From assembly GCF_001447355.1 (NCBI RefSeq), contig NZ_JXBW01000001.1, forward strand, positions 124,001 to 188,000: DNA of 64,000 nt, read 5' to 3'. The DNA is from Alicyclobacillus tolerans (GTDB taxonomy: Bacteria > Bacillota > Bacilli > Alicyclobacillales > Alicyclobacillaceae). The position numbers and the translations under genes were made by a program. Under the pieces are notes generated by a model. It saw nothing but the letters and a program-made list of their open reading frames with translations. It ran no database searches and was not told the DNA's origin. Below, one piece after another: positions 52,578-61,801 of the stretch (positions within the stretch are counted from its first letter, which is position 1; each line of letters opens with the position of its first letter).

Positions 52578-52605
52578 AAAAAGGCGCCGGTTTTCGTCCG
52601 GCGCC
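52578..52605 (-). terminator. Terminator after speD
   Basis: GGCGCCGG-acgaaaa-CCGGCGCC followed by TTTTT on the minus strand, 22 bases past the speD stop. Confidence 0.9.
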
Positions 52606-52626
52606 CTCCACGTGGATCTCGTCCGA

Positions 52627-53010
52627 TTAAAACGCGCGCACTTTTACGTCTTGAACTTGAATTGGACCGACACCGCGTGGCACTTCTATAGACTCCAAGC
52701 GCTGCGCGCCGAGATGCTTCGTAATTAAATCGCATGCCACATTCGGATCAATTCGATCACCGCAGGCATACACATCAATGCTTGCATACCCGTGCTCAGG
52801 AAAACTGTGAATCGTCAGGTGTGACTCCGAAATGATGACCACACCGCTCACACCCTGCGGAGCGAACTTGTGAAACGCCACTTCGCGAACCTCGGCGCCC
52901 GCCTCCAAGGCCGCATTTACCATAGCTCGTTCGATTCCATGGACATCGTTCAACTTTTCCGGGTTGCAGCCCCACAGTTCTGCAATCACGTGACGTCCCA
53001 TCGTATCCAT
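52627..53010 (-). CDS. speD: S-adenosylmethionine decarboxylase proenzyme
   Basis: A 127-residue class-1B-type proenzyme. It self-cleaves between Glu62 and Ser63 in [21 protein letters not shown]; Ser63 becomes the pyruvoyl cofactor. It makes decarboxylated SAM for spermidine synthesis. [12 protein letters not shown] with the active-site Cys is conserved. Start ATG 53010 (AAAGGGGGA). In Bacilli speD often lies elsewhere; no speE is in view. Confidence 0.96.
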   Translation of the reverse strand: MDTMGRHVIAELWGCNPEKLNDVHGIERAMVNAALEAGAEVREVAFHKFAPQGVSGVVIISESHLTIHSFPEHGYASIDVYACGDRIDPNVACDLITKHLGAQRLESIEVPRGVGPIQVQDVKVRAF

Positions 53011-53144
53011 GACAAAAATCCCCCTTTAAGCCAAATCGGCCATGCCGTTGCAAAGGCATGTGGAATCGTCCCTACACCACGGGGGAAAGTTAGTCCGTCG
53101 AGGTCCTAACCCTTTAAGTGTAAGTCCAAATCCGTCTTTTCATT

Positions 53145-53174
53145 ACGCAGTCCAACTTGACGCAGTCCAACTTG
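53145..53174. repeat. 15-bp direct repeat in the speD leader
   Basis: ACGCAGTCCAACTTG occurs twice without a gap at 53145-53159 and 53160-53174. It is inside the presumed 5' UTR of speD, about 135-165 bases before the ATG. Confidence 0.9.
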
Positions 53175-53191
53175 CAAACATTACGATGTGT

Positions 53192-53220
53192 AGTATACGT
53201 TGTGGACCTGCAATTTGCAA
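53192..53220 (-). promoter_or_regulatory. Probable speD promoter
   Basis: TTGCAA (53220-53215) and TATACT (53197-53192), 17-base spacing. The untranslated leader of about 175 bases contains the direct repeat and no recognised riboswitch. Confidence 0.6.
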
Positions 53221-53237
53221 TAAGGAATTATGTGGGC

Positions 53238-53921
53238 TCATAACCCAAACGGCAACGGCGTCACCAACGCATAGATCAAACTTACTGCCGTGGCAATACA
53301 GCAAACCACGGAAACCCCAATCCAAAAGCGCCGGTTGCGCACGTATCGTACAAATATCAGGGTGAGCAAAGCACCCGAAATCATGCCCCCCAAATGCGCG
53401 ATCCAGCCAATGGTCCCTAAGTTTGAGATGTCGATCACGACGTTCACCGCAAGTACAATGAGGAGTTGATTGCGCACGAATGGCGGGAACTGACCCATCA
53501 ACGCCAGAGCCAGCATGGCACCAAAAAGTCCAAAAATAGCGCCCGACGCCCCTCCTGACACCGCATTCGGAAGGAACGGCATACTTAGTAGATTGCCAAT
53601 TGCTCCGGAAATAACGTAGAGGACAATGAAGAACGGTGTCGTCAACAGTCGTTCAACGATAAAAAGCGTCCATAGGGATATCATGTTGACCAAGATATGT
53701 AGAGGGCTAACATGGACAAACATTGCGGACAAGATCCGGAACCACTGCCCTTGCTGTACAAGCGGTGGGAGCATTGCACCTGCCCGCAATAGTCCTGTCG
53801 CAGATCTGCCAGTTGCCGATTCGACCAGTACGTACCAAGCGACGTTTAGTACGAGGAAGGTCCAACCCGCCGGGACTGGATCTCCACCCGCCAACCGAAA
53901 CTGCATTCGAAAGCGCCTCAT
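53238..53921 (-). CDS. Rhomboid-family intramembrane serine protease
   Basis: A 227-residue membrane protein with about six to seven helices. Ser126 in GGASGAIFGLFG and His176 in GWIAHLGGM form the catalytic dyad; HILVNMISLW supplies the conserved His/Asn of helix 2. It cleaves membrane proteins within the bilayer. The ATG at 53921 overlaps the stop of the glycosyltransferase gene (ATGA), so they are translationally coupled. No substrate is obvious. Confidence 0.9.
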   Translation of the reverse strand: MRRFRMQFRLAGGDPVPAGWTFLVLNVAWYVLVESATGRSATGLLRAGAMLPPLVQQGQWFRILSAMFVHVSPLHILVNMISLWTLFIVERLLTTPFFIVLYVISGAIGNLLSMPFLPNAVSGGASGAIFGLFGAMLALALMGQFPPFVRNQLLIVLAVNVVIDISNLGTIGWIAHLGGMISGALLTLIFVRYVRNRRFWIGVSVVCCIATAVSLIYALVTPLPFGL

Positions 53922-55075
53922 TCGCGCAACCACTCCGTTCGATTTTCCAACGGCACAATCTTGCCTGTTCGTACCGCATCCTCTTCCAACACGGTGTATC
54001 CACGCTCATATGCCGCAATCATGCGATCTCGCGAGTACAACGGCAACACTTGCTCACGAAACACCTGCACGTAATGATCCCTTAGTACATCGTCATGAAA
54101 TAGCCGATGTACGGCGCTTGCCAGTGCCTGCACATCGCCAACAGGGACCATTTCACCTGCCTCGCCGTTCAGCAGCATGCGACGCAGGGCCGGAATATCC
54201 GATCCAACATTCGCAGCGCCGTAAAATCCAGCCTCCAAAACGGACGTCGGAGCACCTTCACTCTTCGAGGGCAAGACATGTACATCGAGAGCCCCGTAAA
54301 ATTCATCGATGGATGCGAGAAACCCCAAAAAGTGGACGCGATCTCGAACGCCAAGCCGGTCCGCCAGAGCCTCAAGCGTAGCTCGTTCTCTTCCATCACC
54401 AGCAATGCAAAGATGCACATATGGGTCTGGTATCTTCGCTACGGATTGGATCAAGACGTCTATATTTTTCACCGGATCGAGGCGCGCTGCCACGCCCATA
54501 AACCGTGTCGACGTCGGTAACCTGAGTTGCTTGTGCCAAAAAGCTCGATATTCATGGCGCGATCGCGCAGGCGGCGCAAGAAAAATAGCATTTGGAACTT
54601 CTAGGATGGTCTTGCAGGGCAGGATATCGCCGAGCGTCGGTTGTACGACAAATAAGCCCGACGCCTGGCGAAGATGCCATAGATGCAACTTTGGAAATAA
54701 AAACGACTTGAGCGGATGCCCTAGAAAATCGTATAGCGGGTTGCTATGAATCGTGGCTGTCCAGGGTATTTGTTGACGCTTTGCGGCATACGCTGCAAGT
54801 ATGTTCATGCGAGGTCCATGTGAATGCAATAACCACGCTCGCTCCTGACGGATGATCCGAGCGAGCGCATCGATGACCGATCGAAATCCACCCGTGATCT
54901 TGGTCAAGGAACCTCCAGTGCGTTCCACTACAGACGCTAGCGGCCCATCCCCCAAGCTGACAAATCGATATTGGTATTGCGTGCGGGCTTCAGCAAGGCC
55001 CTCGGCCCACGTGCGCAGGTGGGACGCCGCGCCCCCCACCTCGTTTCCAGCAAAAAAGACTATGACAGTGCGCAA
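53918..55075 (-). CDS. Glycosyltransferase family 4 (GT-B)
   Basis: A 385-residue GT-B enzyme with GNEVGGAASHLRTWAEGL at the N-terminus (acceptor side) and GVAARLDPVKNID plus VLPSKSEGAPTSVLEAGFYG at the donor-binding C-terminal domain (E-x7-E motif). It transfers a sugar from a nucleotide sugar to an envelope polymer or lipid. TTG 55075 with GGGGGA before it. It is coupled to the rhomboid gene, which is an unusual partner. Confidence 0.9.
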   Translation of the reverse strand: MRTVIVFFAGNEVGGAASHLRTWAEGLAEARTQYQYRFVSLGDGPLASVVERTGGSLTKITGGFRSVIDALARIIRQERAWLLHSHGPRMNILAAYAAKRQQIPWTATIHSNPLYDFLGHPLKSFLFPKLHLWHLRQASGLFVVQPTLGDILPCKTILEVPNAIFLAPPARSRHEYRAFWHKQLRLPTSTRFMGVAARLDPVKNIDVLIQSVAKIPDPYVHLCIAGDGRERATLEALADRLGVRDRVHFLGFLASIDEFYGALDVHVLPSKSEGAPTSVLEAGFYGAANVGSDIPALRRMLLNGEAGEMVPVGDVQALASAVHRLFHDDVLRDHYVQVFREQVLPLYSRDRMIAAYERGYTVLEEDAVRTGKIVPLENRTEWLRE

Positions 55076-55095
55076 TCCATTTCCCCCGCAGCCAC

Positions 55096-55401
55096 TTACG
55101 ACGGACGATGTCCCTGCTTCGTATGTGTGTGAATATAGCGATCAAGATCTTCGTCATCAAACCAAAATGATCCTCGGTATAAAAACAAAAAGTCTATCGA
55201 TGTATGCACTCGATCCGCTGTGAACGCCAGCATGTGATTGCGGCGGGCGGTCGGATCCGGCCAGACTTCTTGAAATCGACGATTCATACGATTGAATTGT
55301 TCTTTGCTCATGCACGGAATCATGCATACAAACGCTTCGTTCGGCAGTTCCAGAATATCATAATTCCTGCCATCGTATTCGATATTGAATCCCAGGCGCA
55401 T
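55096..55401 (-). CDS. Hypothetical protein
   Basis: 101 residues from ATG 55401 (AAGGA upstream). Two features stand out, an N-terminal MRLGFNIEYDGRNYDILELP and a charged C-terminus with RGSFWFDDEDLDRYIHTHTK. No family recognised. It lies 20 bases before the glycosyltransferase gene and could be in the same operon. Confidence 0.6.
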   Translation of the reverse strand: MRLGFNIEYDGRNYDILELPNEAFVCMIPCMSKEQFNRMNRRFQEVWPDPTARRNHMLAFTADRVHTSIDFLFLYRGSFWFDDEDLDRYIHTHTKQGHRPS

Positions 55402-55508
55402 GACAACCATCCTTATCGCGCAACACGAAATCTGAGATTGAACGGTGGCAAAGAACCACTGATTTCAGTATAGCGGACGACGGATCGCCAAACAAACGAA
55501 GGTAGCGC

Positions 55509-56717
55509 CTATTCGTAACGCAACGCCTCGATGGGATTCAAGCGAGCCGCCTTGTTTGCCGGATAAAGTCCACAAACGACACCAATCACAGCCGAAAACA
55601 AAAAGCTTAATACCGCAATCGGCCATGGAACTGATGCAGGAATTCCTGTTGCCATACGAATGCCAAGCCCGATTAAACTTCCGATTACGACGCCTGCCAG
55701 GCCGCCGATCGCCGTGATCGTCGCCGATTCGACGAGAAACTGGAACAAAATCGCGGTCCTTGTGGCACCCAGCGAAATGCGAATACCAATTTCCTGGGTC
55801 CGCTCCGTCACAGAGACCAACATGATGTTCATGACACCGACGCCGCCCACCAAGAGTGCGATACCCGCAATGGCGCCAATCACCAAGGTCAATATCGTCG
55901 TCACCTTGGACAACAGGGCCCCAACACTTGAGGCGAGTCCCGATGAATCCGCAAAGGCAGTTGCATCGCCTGCGTGAATATTGAGGGCTGTAACGATACG
56001 CTGTGCAAGATTTTGCAAGTTGGTGCCTGGCGCCGCCTGCACATCCATCTCGCTGATGCTCCAATTCGGGAACAAGTCCTGACAAGTCGTTGCAGGCATG
56101 TACAGCGCGTCACTGCCCATAAATAACGAGAACAAACTTGCCTGCTGAGAGACTGCAACCCCAATCACTTGAAGTGGCACACCGGACACAGTAACCAGAC
56201 CACCGATGGGATTGCCGCTGCCAAACAGTTTATTTGCAAGCGACTGACTTAGAACTGCGACATCGCGATGGCCAATCACATCCGCTTGGCTGAACATGTG
56301 GCCGCGCGTGATCTGCAATCGCGTCAATTCATTCAAGTTCGCTGGCCCCGCCTCAATCGACGCATTGTCGGAGCGATTGCCGGAACCGACCACAGCCGTG
56401 CCATACAAGGTGTAGTTGACCTGTTGCACACCAGAGAACGAGGCTGCAATGGCCAAGTCAGACTCGTCGATGGCCAGCACTTGCCCAGGCTGTGGCAACC
56501 CCGGCGCAACCAACTCGCGCGGGACAATCTGAATGGTGTTCTGCGCACTACCACTTGCAATCGCACCTAATACGGCTGCCTTGCCACCGTTGCCGATGGC
56601 GACGATGGCAATAATCGACGCGACGCCAATTAAGATGCCAAGCATCGTCAGAAAGGAGCGCAGCTTGTTTGTGCGCAAAGAAATCAACGCCATGCTGACC
56701 ATTTCCCAGGCGTTCAC
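55509..56717 (-). CDS. MacB-type ABC transporter permease
   Basis: A 402-residue permease with the MacB/LolE layout: one N-terminal helix (LRSFLTMLGILIGVASIIAIVAIG), a large extracellular domain (about 50-270) and three C-terminal helices. The GVMNIMLVSVTERTQEIGIR coupling segment is conserved, and the protein ends with the family's LNPIEALRYE. It exports peptides, antibiotics or lipoproteins with the two following genes of the cluster. It overlaps the ATPase stop by four bases. Confidence 0.92.
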   Translation of the reverse strand: MNAWEMVSMALISLRTNKLRSFLTMLGILIGVASIIAIVAIGNGGKAAVLGAIASGSAQNTIQIVPRELVAPGLPQPGQVLAIDESDLAIAASFSGVQQVNYTLYGTAVVGSGNRSDNASIEAGPANLNELTRLQITRGHMFSQADVIGHRDVAVLSQSLANKLFGSGNPIGGLVTVSGVPLQVIGVAVSQQASLFSLFMGSDALYMPATTCQDLFPNWSISEMDVQAAPGTNLQNLAQRIVTALNIHAGDATAFADSSGLASSVGALLSKVTTILTLVIGAIAGIALLVGGVGVMNIMLVSVTERTQEIGIRISLGATRTAILFQFLVESATITAIGGLAGVVIGSLIGLGIRMATGIPASVPWPIAVLSFLFSAVIGVVCGLYPANKAARLNPIEALRYE

Positions 56718-57394
56718 CCTCTGCGCACCTCCTCGCGCTGAATATGGCCATCCACTATGTAAATCGTTCGATCCGCCGCGGCGGCAACGGTCGGGTCATG
56801 CGTGATCACCACAATTGTGCGTCCCGCACTATGTAACTCGCGCAACAATTCGATAATTTCAAGACCCGTGCGCTGATCTAATGCACCGGTCGGTTCATCC
56901 GCCAAGATCAATGCCGGATCGTTGGCCAGGGCGCGGGCGATGGCTACGCGTTGCTTCTGCCCACCCGAGAGAGCCGTCGGCAGATGCTGCGCGCGGTCCG
57001 CCATACCGACGCGCGCCAACAACTCGAGCGCGCGCGAACGCCGCTGTGCACGGCTTACACCCGCATAGAGCAGCGGTAACTCGACGTTGCGCACGGCTGT
57101 GATGCGCGGAAGCAGATGAAAGTTCTGAAATACAAAACCAATGGTGCGGTTGCGTAAGACGGCGAGATCGCGCGCGGAGAGGCCTCCAACAGACGTACCG
57201 CGCAGCCGGTATTCGCCCGCTGACGGCGTATCCAAACAGCCGATGATATGCATCAACGTCGATTTACCGCTCCCTGATGGACCCATGATCGAGACAAACT
57301 CCCCTTCTTCGATCCGAAGATCGATGCCATGGAGAACCATTAACAGCTCGTCACCGACCTTGTACGCCTTGCGCACGCCATTAAGTTCGATCAC
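56714..57394 (-). CDS. MacB/LolD-type ABC transporter ATPase
   Basis: A 226-residue ATPase with Walker [11 protein letters not shown]-loop VFQNFHLLP, signature [15 protein letters not shown], Walker [13 protein letters not shown] and the H-loop in VVITHDP. Powers the export complex with the permease and the membrane-fusion protein. Overlaps its neighbours at both ends (TGA/ATG), so the three are one translational unit. Confidence 0.95.
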   Translation of the reverse strand: MIELNGVRKAYKVGDELLMVLHGIDLRIEEGEFVSIMGPSGSGKSTLMHIIGCLDTPSAGEYRLRGTSVGGLSARDLAVLRNRTIGFVFQNFHLLPRITAVRNVELPLLYAGVSRAQRRSRALELLARVGMADRAQHLPTALSGGQKQRVAIARALANDPALILADEPTGALDQRTGLEIIELLRELHSAGRTIVVITHDPTVAAAADRTIYIVDGHIQREEVRRG

Positions 57395-58455
57395 GTCGGT
57401 TTCACAACCTCTCCATTCGTCAGCGTATCAGGTGGATTCACGACCACGGTTTGGCCAGGGCGAAGCCCGGAGATGACCTGAACAGCCGTGTCGCTCGTCA
57501 TACCAAGCTTGACCGGAACCAACGACACGCGGTTGCCCCGCAACACATATACCGCATAGCTCGTGCCTTCTTGAACGAGTGCACCATAAGGTACGGTTGG
57601 GACCTTGTCAGGCGTGACGCTGCTGATTCGACAATTGACCTGGTATCCGTAGGGAACGGGTAGGGTTCCCTGTGGTGCGACAAGCACTTGTACCTGCGGT
57701 GTCCCGCTCGCGGAGACGCTGGCAAACGGAGCGACCTGTTTCACAACACCTCGAAACACCTGATTTGGAAAGGCGTCGGTCGTCATACTCACCGCCATTC
57801 CGGTTTGAATTTGCGCAGCATCCACTTCCGACAGTTCCAAGACCACCTGTTTGCTTGGGCTAACCACTTCCACGACCGGCGTTTGATTGCCTTCGGCATC
57901 TAATCCGTTCGCGCTGGCGATAAGCACAATTCCAGTCACACTCGCCGTAATGGTCAGCTGGTTCAACTGTGCTTTCGCCTCTGCCAATTGATTTTGGGCT
58001 TGTACCAAAGTCGACTGGGCTGCATCGACCTGTGGCAACCATAGACCTTTTAAGGCAGCGGGTGCCTGCTGATACTGAGTAAGTACACGTTGATAGGCCA
58101 ACTGCGCCTGTGTCACAGCCGTCTGTGCCTGGTTGACAGCGAGCGTGGCTGCGCTCGTATTCAACTGTAATAAAGGTTGTCCCACATGCACGTGCTGACC
58201 GACCGCTACGTACAGGTGGGCGACAGGTTGTGGCAGACTCGTTGCATCGACGATTTGTCGGTTGACCGGTCGGACGTCCCCGGTACTAATGGTCACTCGC
58301 TGCATATGTTGAAGTTGTACGCTTGCCGTTTGAACTTGCACAAGGGCGTGCCGCGATCGCCAAAAGACAGCGGATACAAGGCCAGCAATGACGATCACGC
58401 AGAGAATTACCATGAAGACCAGTTTGCGCCTTTTGCTATAACCTTCGCGCACCAC
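57391..58455 (-). CDS. HlyD/MacA-type membrane-fusion protein
   Basis: A 354-residue adaptor: one N-terminal membrane helix (RKLVFMVILCVIVIAGLVSAVFW), then the biotinyl-lipoyl-like VHVGQPLLQL and a coiled-coil hairpin (about 95-165, with AVNQAQTAVTQAQLAYQRV). Beta-barrel domains follow, ending PYGALVQEGTSYAVYVL. It spans the envelope side of the MacB-like pump. The GTG at 58455 follows GGGAGGGG; a longer frame to 58482 lacks an SD. Confidence 0.9.
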   Translation of the reverse strand: MVREGYSKRRKLVFMVILCVIVIAGLVSAVFWRSRHALVQVQTASVQLQHMQRVTISTGDVRPVNRQIVDATSLPQPVAHLYVAVGQHVHVGQPLLQLNTSAATLAVNQAQTAVTQAQLAYQRVLTQYQQAPAALKGLWLPQVDAAQSTLVQAQNQLAEAKAQLNQLTITASVTGIVLIASANGLDAEGNQTPVVEVVSPSKQVVLELSEVDAAQIQTGMAVSMTTDAFPNQVFRGVVKQVAPFASVSASGTPQVQVLVAPQGTLPVPYGYQVNCRISSVTPDKVPTVPYGALVQEGTSYAVYVLRGNRVSLVPVKLGMTSDTAVQVISGLRPGQTVVVNPPDTLTNGEVVKPT

Positions 58456-58581
58456 CCGACCCCTCCCACGATTCATCACCATCTAACATACCATAGCAAC
58501 GCCCGTTTACTCACTGCATAATTGGCCATCTGGCGCGTACACATGGGACATACCCAGTGTGTGAAGACGAGGGATGGGAGC

Positions 58582-58968
58582 ATGACCAATAGTAAAATGG
58601 TATGCCGATTGATTGGCTGGACATGTACCACATTAGGGGCACTTGGTATCGCATACGGGCAGCTCGGGTCTTACCTGCGCTTTTCGGACTTAGAATCCTA
58701 TACCTACCTAGTGTTTGGGTTGATTTCGATATGGGCAGCCAGGCGGCGACAACGCACGACCGTAGCCGTGTTGTTTGCGGTCGGAATGGCGTGTTTTCTT
58801 TGGGCCGCACTCGGACTGGCTGCCCCGGCAAACGAATGGGCTCGCTACTTCGGCGAGCAACAGCCGCTTGATGTATTGATTCGGGAGATGATTGCACTAT
58901 GGGGTGGCGGTACCGCGATTCGTGAAATTCTGGATTGGCGGCGACAACAAACATCTTCCGCTTCTTAA
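58582..58968 (+). CDS. Small hypothetical membrane protein
   Basis: 128 residues with three hydrophobic segments: LIGWTCTTLGALGIAYGQLG, YLVFGLISIWA and TVAVLFAVGMACFLWAALGLAA. The ATG at 58582 follows GAGGGATGGGAG. Divergent from the ABC exporter. No known family; a stress or envelope role is a guess. Confidence 0.6.
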   Translation: MTNSKMVCRLIGWTCTTLGALGIAYGQLGSYLRFSDLESYTYLVFGLISIWAARRRQRTTVAVLFAVGMACFLWAALGLAAPANEWARYFGEQQPLDVLIREMIALWGGGTAIREILDWRRQQTSSAS

Positions 58969-59025
58969 ACCGCACCGCCTGGACATACTACCCTGTGAAC
59001 GTTCAGTCCACAGGAGGGATATTGC

Positions 59026-59463
59026 ATGAAGCTGCAACAGATTATGACGACCGACGTTACCTGCTGCTGTGGAACCGACTCGATTCAGAAAGCGGCACAG
59101 GCAATGAAGAATCAAAACTGTGGTTCGATCCCGGTTTGTGACAACAAACGCGTGATCGGCATGATTACGGACCGCGACATCGTGTTAAAAGCAGTTGCGC
59201 GTGGCAAAATCGACACCCGTGTCGAGGATTGCATGACGAATACGGTTGTAACAGCAACACCTGACATGGATGCCCATGAGGCAGCTGATCTAATGGCTCA
59301 ACATCAGATTCGCCGCCTGCCAATCGTCAATGCGCAAGGCGAGTTATGTGGTATTGTTTCCATCGGCGACTTGGCTACGGTGGACATTCACATCAACGAG
59401 GCAGGCGATGCCCTCAGCAAAATCTCGGCTCGAACAGAAACACAAAATAGCGTTTTACATTGA
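59026..59463 (+). CDS. CBS-domain protein
   Basis: 145 residues consisting of two CBS domains (MKLQQIMTTDVTCC... and DCMTNTVVTATPDMDAHEAADLMAQHQIRRLPIV). They bind adenine nucleotides or S-adenosyl compounds. ATG 59026 has AGGAGGGATATTGC before it. Stand-alone CBS proteins often sense energy state. Confidence 0.92.
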   Translation: MKLQQIMTTDVTCCCGTDSIQKAAQAMKNQNCGSIPVCDNKRVIGMITDRDIVLKAVARGKIDTRVEDCMTNTVVTATPDMDAHEAADLMAQHQIRRLPIVNAQGELCGIVSIGDLATVDIHINEAGDALSKISARTETQNSVLH

Positions 59464-59526
59464 CAAAAATAGACGTTTGTTTTTTGGGGCTGGGGGATCT
59501 CAGCCCCTCCTTGGCATAATCAGCAC

Positions 59527-59575
59527 AAAAAAATACACAGAAGGGCTGTCCGAAAACGGTACAGCCCTTCTGTGT
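59527..59575 (-). terminator. Terminator after the SASP gene
   Basis: ACACAGAAGGGCTGT-accgttttcgg-ACAGCCCTTCTGTGT, then TATTTTTTT on the minus strand. A weaker GC-rich hairpin (GGGGCTG...CAGCCCC) lies at 59487-59509 downstream of the CBS gene. Confidence 0.9.
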
Positions 59576-59579
59576 ATGA

Positions 59580-59798
59580 TTACTCGACTTCAGTGGAGCC
59601 CTCAGCCAGTTTTTGCTGAGCATACGCAACCAGCTTACGGGTAATGCTACCACCGATGGAACCGTTCTCGAACGACGAGACAAATCCCCAATAGCCGTCA
59701 GCAGGCGGCGTGATGCCGAGTTCTCCAGCAATTTCGTACTTGAGATCCTGCAACGCCTTGGAAGCTTGCGAAAGCAATAACCGATTGTTGTTGGCCAT
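59580..59798 (-). CDS. Alpha/beta-type small acid-soluble spore protein
   Basis: A 72-residue DNA-binding protein that saturates spore DNA. The conserved segments are DLKYEIAGELGI (containing the GPR protease site region) and GYWGFVSSFENGSIGGSITRKLVAYAQQKL. ATG 59798 follows AAGGAGG. Monocistronic, with its own terminator; expected sigma-G control in the forespore, though I saw no clear -10/-35. Confidence 0.96.
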   Translation of the reverse strand: MANNNRLLLSQASKALQDLKYEIAGELGITPPADGYWGFVSSFENGSIGGSITRKLVAYAQQKLAEGSTEVE

Positions 59799-59883
59799 GC
59801 CCCATCCCTCCTTGAACACATTGTTCCCGAACGGGATGCCGTCACGCCAAGACAATCAAGGATCATGTGGCAATTCGTAGAGC

Positions 59884-61017
59884 TTAGCGCTCTGCGATGG
59901 GAACGTACTTGCGGCCGACCTTGCCAACATACTCGGCACGCGGACGAATCAAGCGATTGTTGCGGTACTGTTCCAGAACATGAGCCGTCCATCCGGAAAT
60001 CCGGCTGCACGCGAAAATGGGCGTGTACAAGTGGGTTGGAATGCCCATCGAGTAATACGTGGACGCGGAATAAAAGTCGACGTTTGCGTTAAGCCCCTTC
60101 TTTTCCTTCACAAACTGCTCGATGATTTGGGACATCTCAAACCACTTCGTCTCGCCAGCCAGTTCGCCAGCCTGTTTGCTCAATTGGCGCAAGTGAGTAG
60201 CACGTGGATCTTCTGTGCGATAGACGCGATGGCCGAAGCCCATGATTTTCTTTTTGTTGGCAAGAGCCTCTTCAATCCAGGACAACGCCTGATCCTTTTC
60301 GCCAATTTCCAGGAGCATCCGCATGACCTGTTCATTTGCCCCACCGTGCAATGGGCCTTTGAGTGTGCCAATCGCCGACGTGATTGCCGAGTACATATCA
60401 GACAAAGTGCCTGCCGTGACACGAGCCGAGAACGTGGACGCGTTCAATTCGTGATCGGCATGCAAAATCAAAGCTGTATTGAACGCCTTTTCCTCAAATG
60501 CAGTCGGACGTTCACCACGCAACTGATGGAAAAAGCTTGCTGCTGCGCTGAGTTCGGGAATGGGAGCAACTGGCTCAAGCCCCTGACGAATGCGCTCAAA
60601 AGAAGTGACAATGGTGGGGATTTTTGCGACCAGCCGAGCCGCTTTGCGAAGGTTGGCTTCTATACTCTCATCGCCGTCATCGGGATCGTACAAACCGAGA
60701 TGGGAAACGGCTGTGCGAAGAACTGCCATCGCGTTCGCGTCTTTCGGGAGTCGTTTCAACATCTCCAAAACTGGCTCTGGCAAGCTGCGCTCGCTGGCCA
60801 ATTTCTCAGTGAACGCTTTCAGTTCCGTCTTGGACGGGAGTTCACCGTGCCATAGTAGGTAGACGACTTCCTCAAAGGTGGCTCCACCATTGACGAGATC
60901 GTGAATATCATATCCTTGAAATATCAAGCGCCCTTCTTTTCCATCTAGAAAACAAATTTCCGATGTATTGGCTACTACATCTTCCAACCCGGCTTTAAAA
61001 CCTGTATCCGCTGCCAT
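59884..61017 (-). CDS. Citrate synthase (type II)
   Basis: The 377-residue enzyme condenses acetyl-CoA and oxaloacetate (or propionyl-CoA in the methylcitrate variants). Catalytic residues lie in LILHADHELNAST, PLHGGANEQ, GFGHRVYRTEDPRA and DFYSASTYYSMGIP. Start ATG 61017 (GAGGAGGTTC upstream). The Bacillus counterpart is citZ; a methylcitrate synthase (mmgD/prpC) cannot be excluded. Confidence 0.93.
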   Translation of the reverse strand: MAADTGFKAGLEDVVANTSEICFLDGKEGRLIFQGYDIHDLVNGGATFEEVVYLLWHGELPSKTELKAFTEKLASERSLPEPVLEMLKRLPKDANAMAVLRTAVSHLGLYDPDDGDESIEANLRKAARLVAKIPTIVTSFERIRQGLEPVAPIPELSAAASFFHQLRGERPTAFEEKAFNTALILHADHELNASTFSARVTAGTLSDMYSAITSAIGTLKGPLHGGANEQVMRMLLEIGEKDQALSWIEEALANKKKIMGFGHRVYRTEDPRATHLRQLSKQAGELAGETKWFEMSQIIEQFVKEKKGLNANVDFYSASTYYSMGIPTHLYTPIFACSRISGWTAHVLEQYRNNRLIRPRAEYVGKVGRKYVPIAER

Positions 61018-61099
61018 AAAAGCAGAACCTCCTCTTCCCTGTTGCCGAAGGCTCGCATGGGCGAGCCATCGACAAAATGCCGCTTGCTGTACTCGGCCA

Positions 61100-61127
61100 T
61101 TATACTACAATCACAGCCAGCCTCAAA
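61100..61127 (-). promoter_or_regulatory. Promoter of the citrate synthase gene
   Basis: TTGAGG (61127-61122) and TATAAT (61105-61100), 16-base spacing, about 80 bases upstream of the start. Confidence 0.75.
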
Positions 61128-61165
61128 AAGTGTAAACTCTGACCAGCAGCGGTAGATGCCTTGGT

Positions 61166-61801
61166 TTAAACCAGCGCCATGACACCCGCGACGATGAGCA
61201 GTACCGCGCCAGACAGTTTGTCTGGCGAAAGTGACACTCGCCTGCCGAGATGTCGTCCCACTTCAAGGCCTAAGAGTGTGAGACAGAGACTGATCACACC
61301 AAAAATCACAGCCGCAATACCGAGTGGTGCATTGAACATCCCGATGCCAAAGCCAACAGTGAGGTTGTCCAATGAAAGCGCGATCGCCAGAAATAAGATT
61401 TTCATTCCTCGCGCTTTCGCCGCCCGCTCCGCCTCGTCATCGCCGCCCTCGCGCCGTAGCAAGCTATAGACGCCCATGACGACCAAAACTGCGATGCCGA
61501 CCAGCTTCGCCCGGCGGCCGATGTCGCCTGCCACCGACTCGCCAATGACCATGCCAATAACCGGCATAATCGCCTCAAACACCGCAAAAATCAGCGCCGT
61601 CCGCCATTGTTGGGCCCGCGTCAACTGTGAAGTACCAAGGCCAACTGAGGCAAGCGCATTGTTCGATCCCATCGCAAGCCCGAAAAGAATCAGTTGCCAA
61701 ATCAGTGTGATCCATCCCCCATCCTGGTTCGCCAGATCGATCCGGTCGCCACATGAAAAAAGCGCAACGCATCGCCTACAAAGGACTGTGTACCGACACA
61801 A
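61166..61801 (-). CDS. MntP-like membrane protein (DUF204 type)
   Basis: A membrane protein with six hydrophobic segments in two halves: LILFGLAMGSNNALASVGLG and LAIALSLDNLTVGFGIGM, the inverted-repeat pattern of MntP/LysE-like efflux pumps, with a cytoplasmic loop rich in Glu and Lys. Manganese or other cation export is inferred. The start is unclear. The frame is open from a TTG at 61801, but the first 32 codons overlap the preceding ligase gene and look non-coding. GGGGGA and a CTG (61705) or ATT (61702, overlapping the ligase stop) fit better. Confidence 0.68.
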   Translation of the reverse strand: MCRYTVLCRRCVALFSCGDRIDLANQDGGWITLIWQLILFGLAMGSNNALASVGLGTSQLTRAQQWRTALIFAVFEAIMPVIGMVIGESVAGDIGRRAKLVGIAVLVVMGVYSLLRREGGDDEAERAAKARGMKILFLAIALSLDNLTVGFGIGMFNAPLGIAAVIFGVISLCLTLLGLEVGRHLGRRVSLSPDKLSGAVLLIVAGVMALV

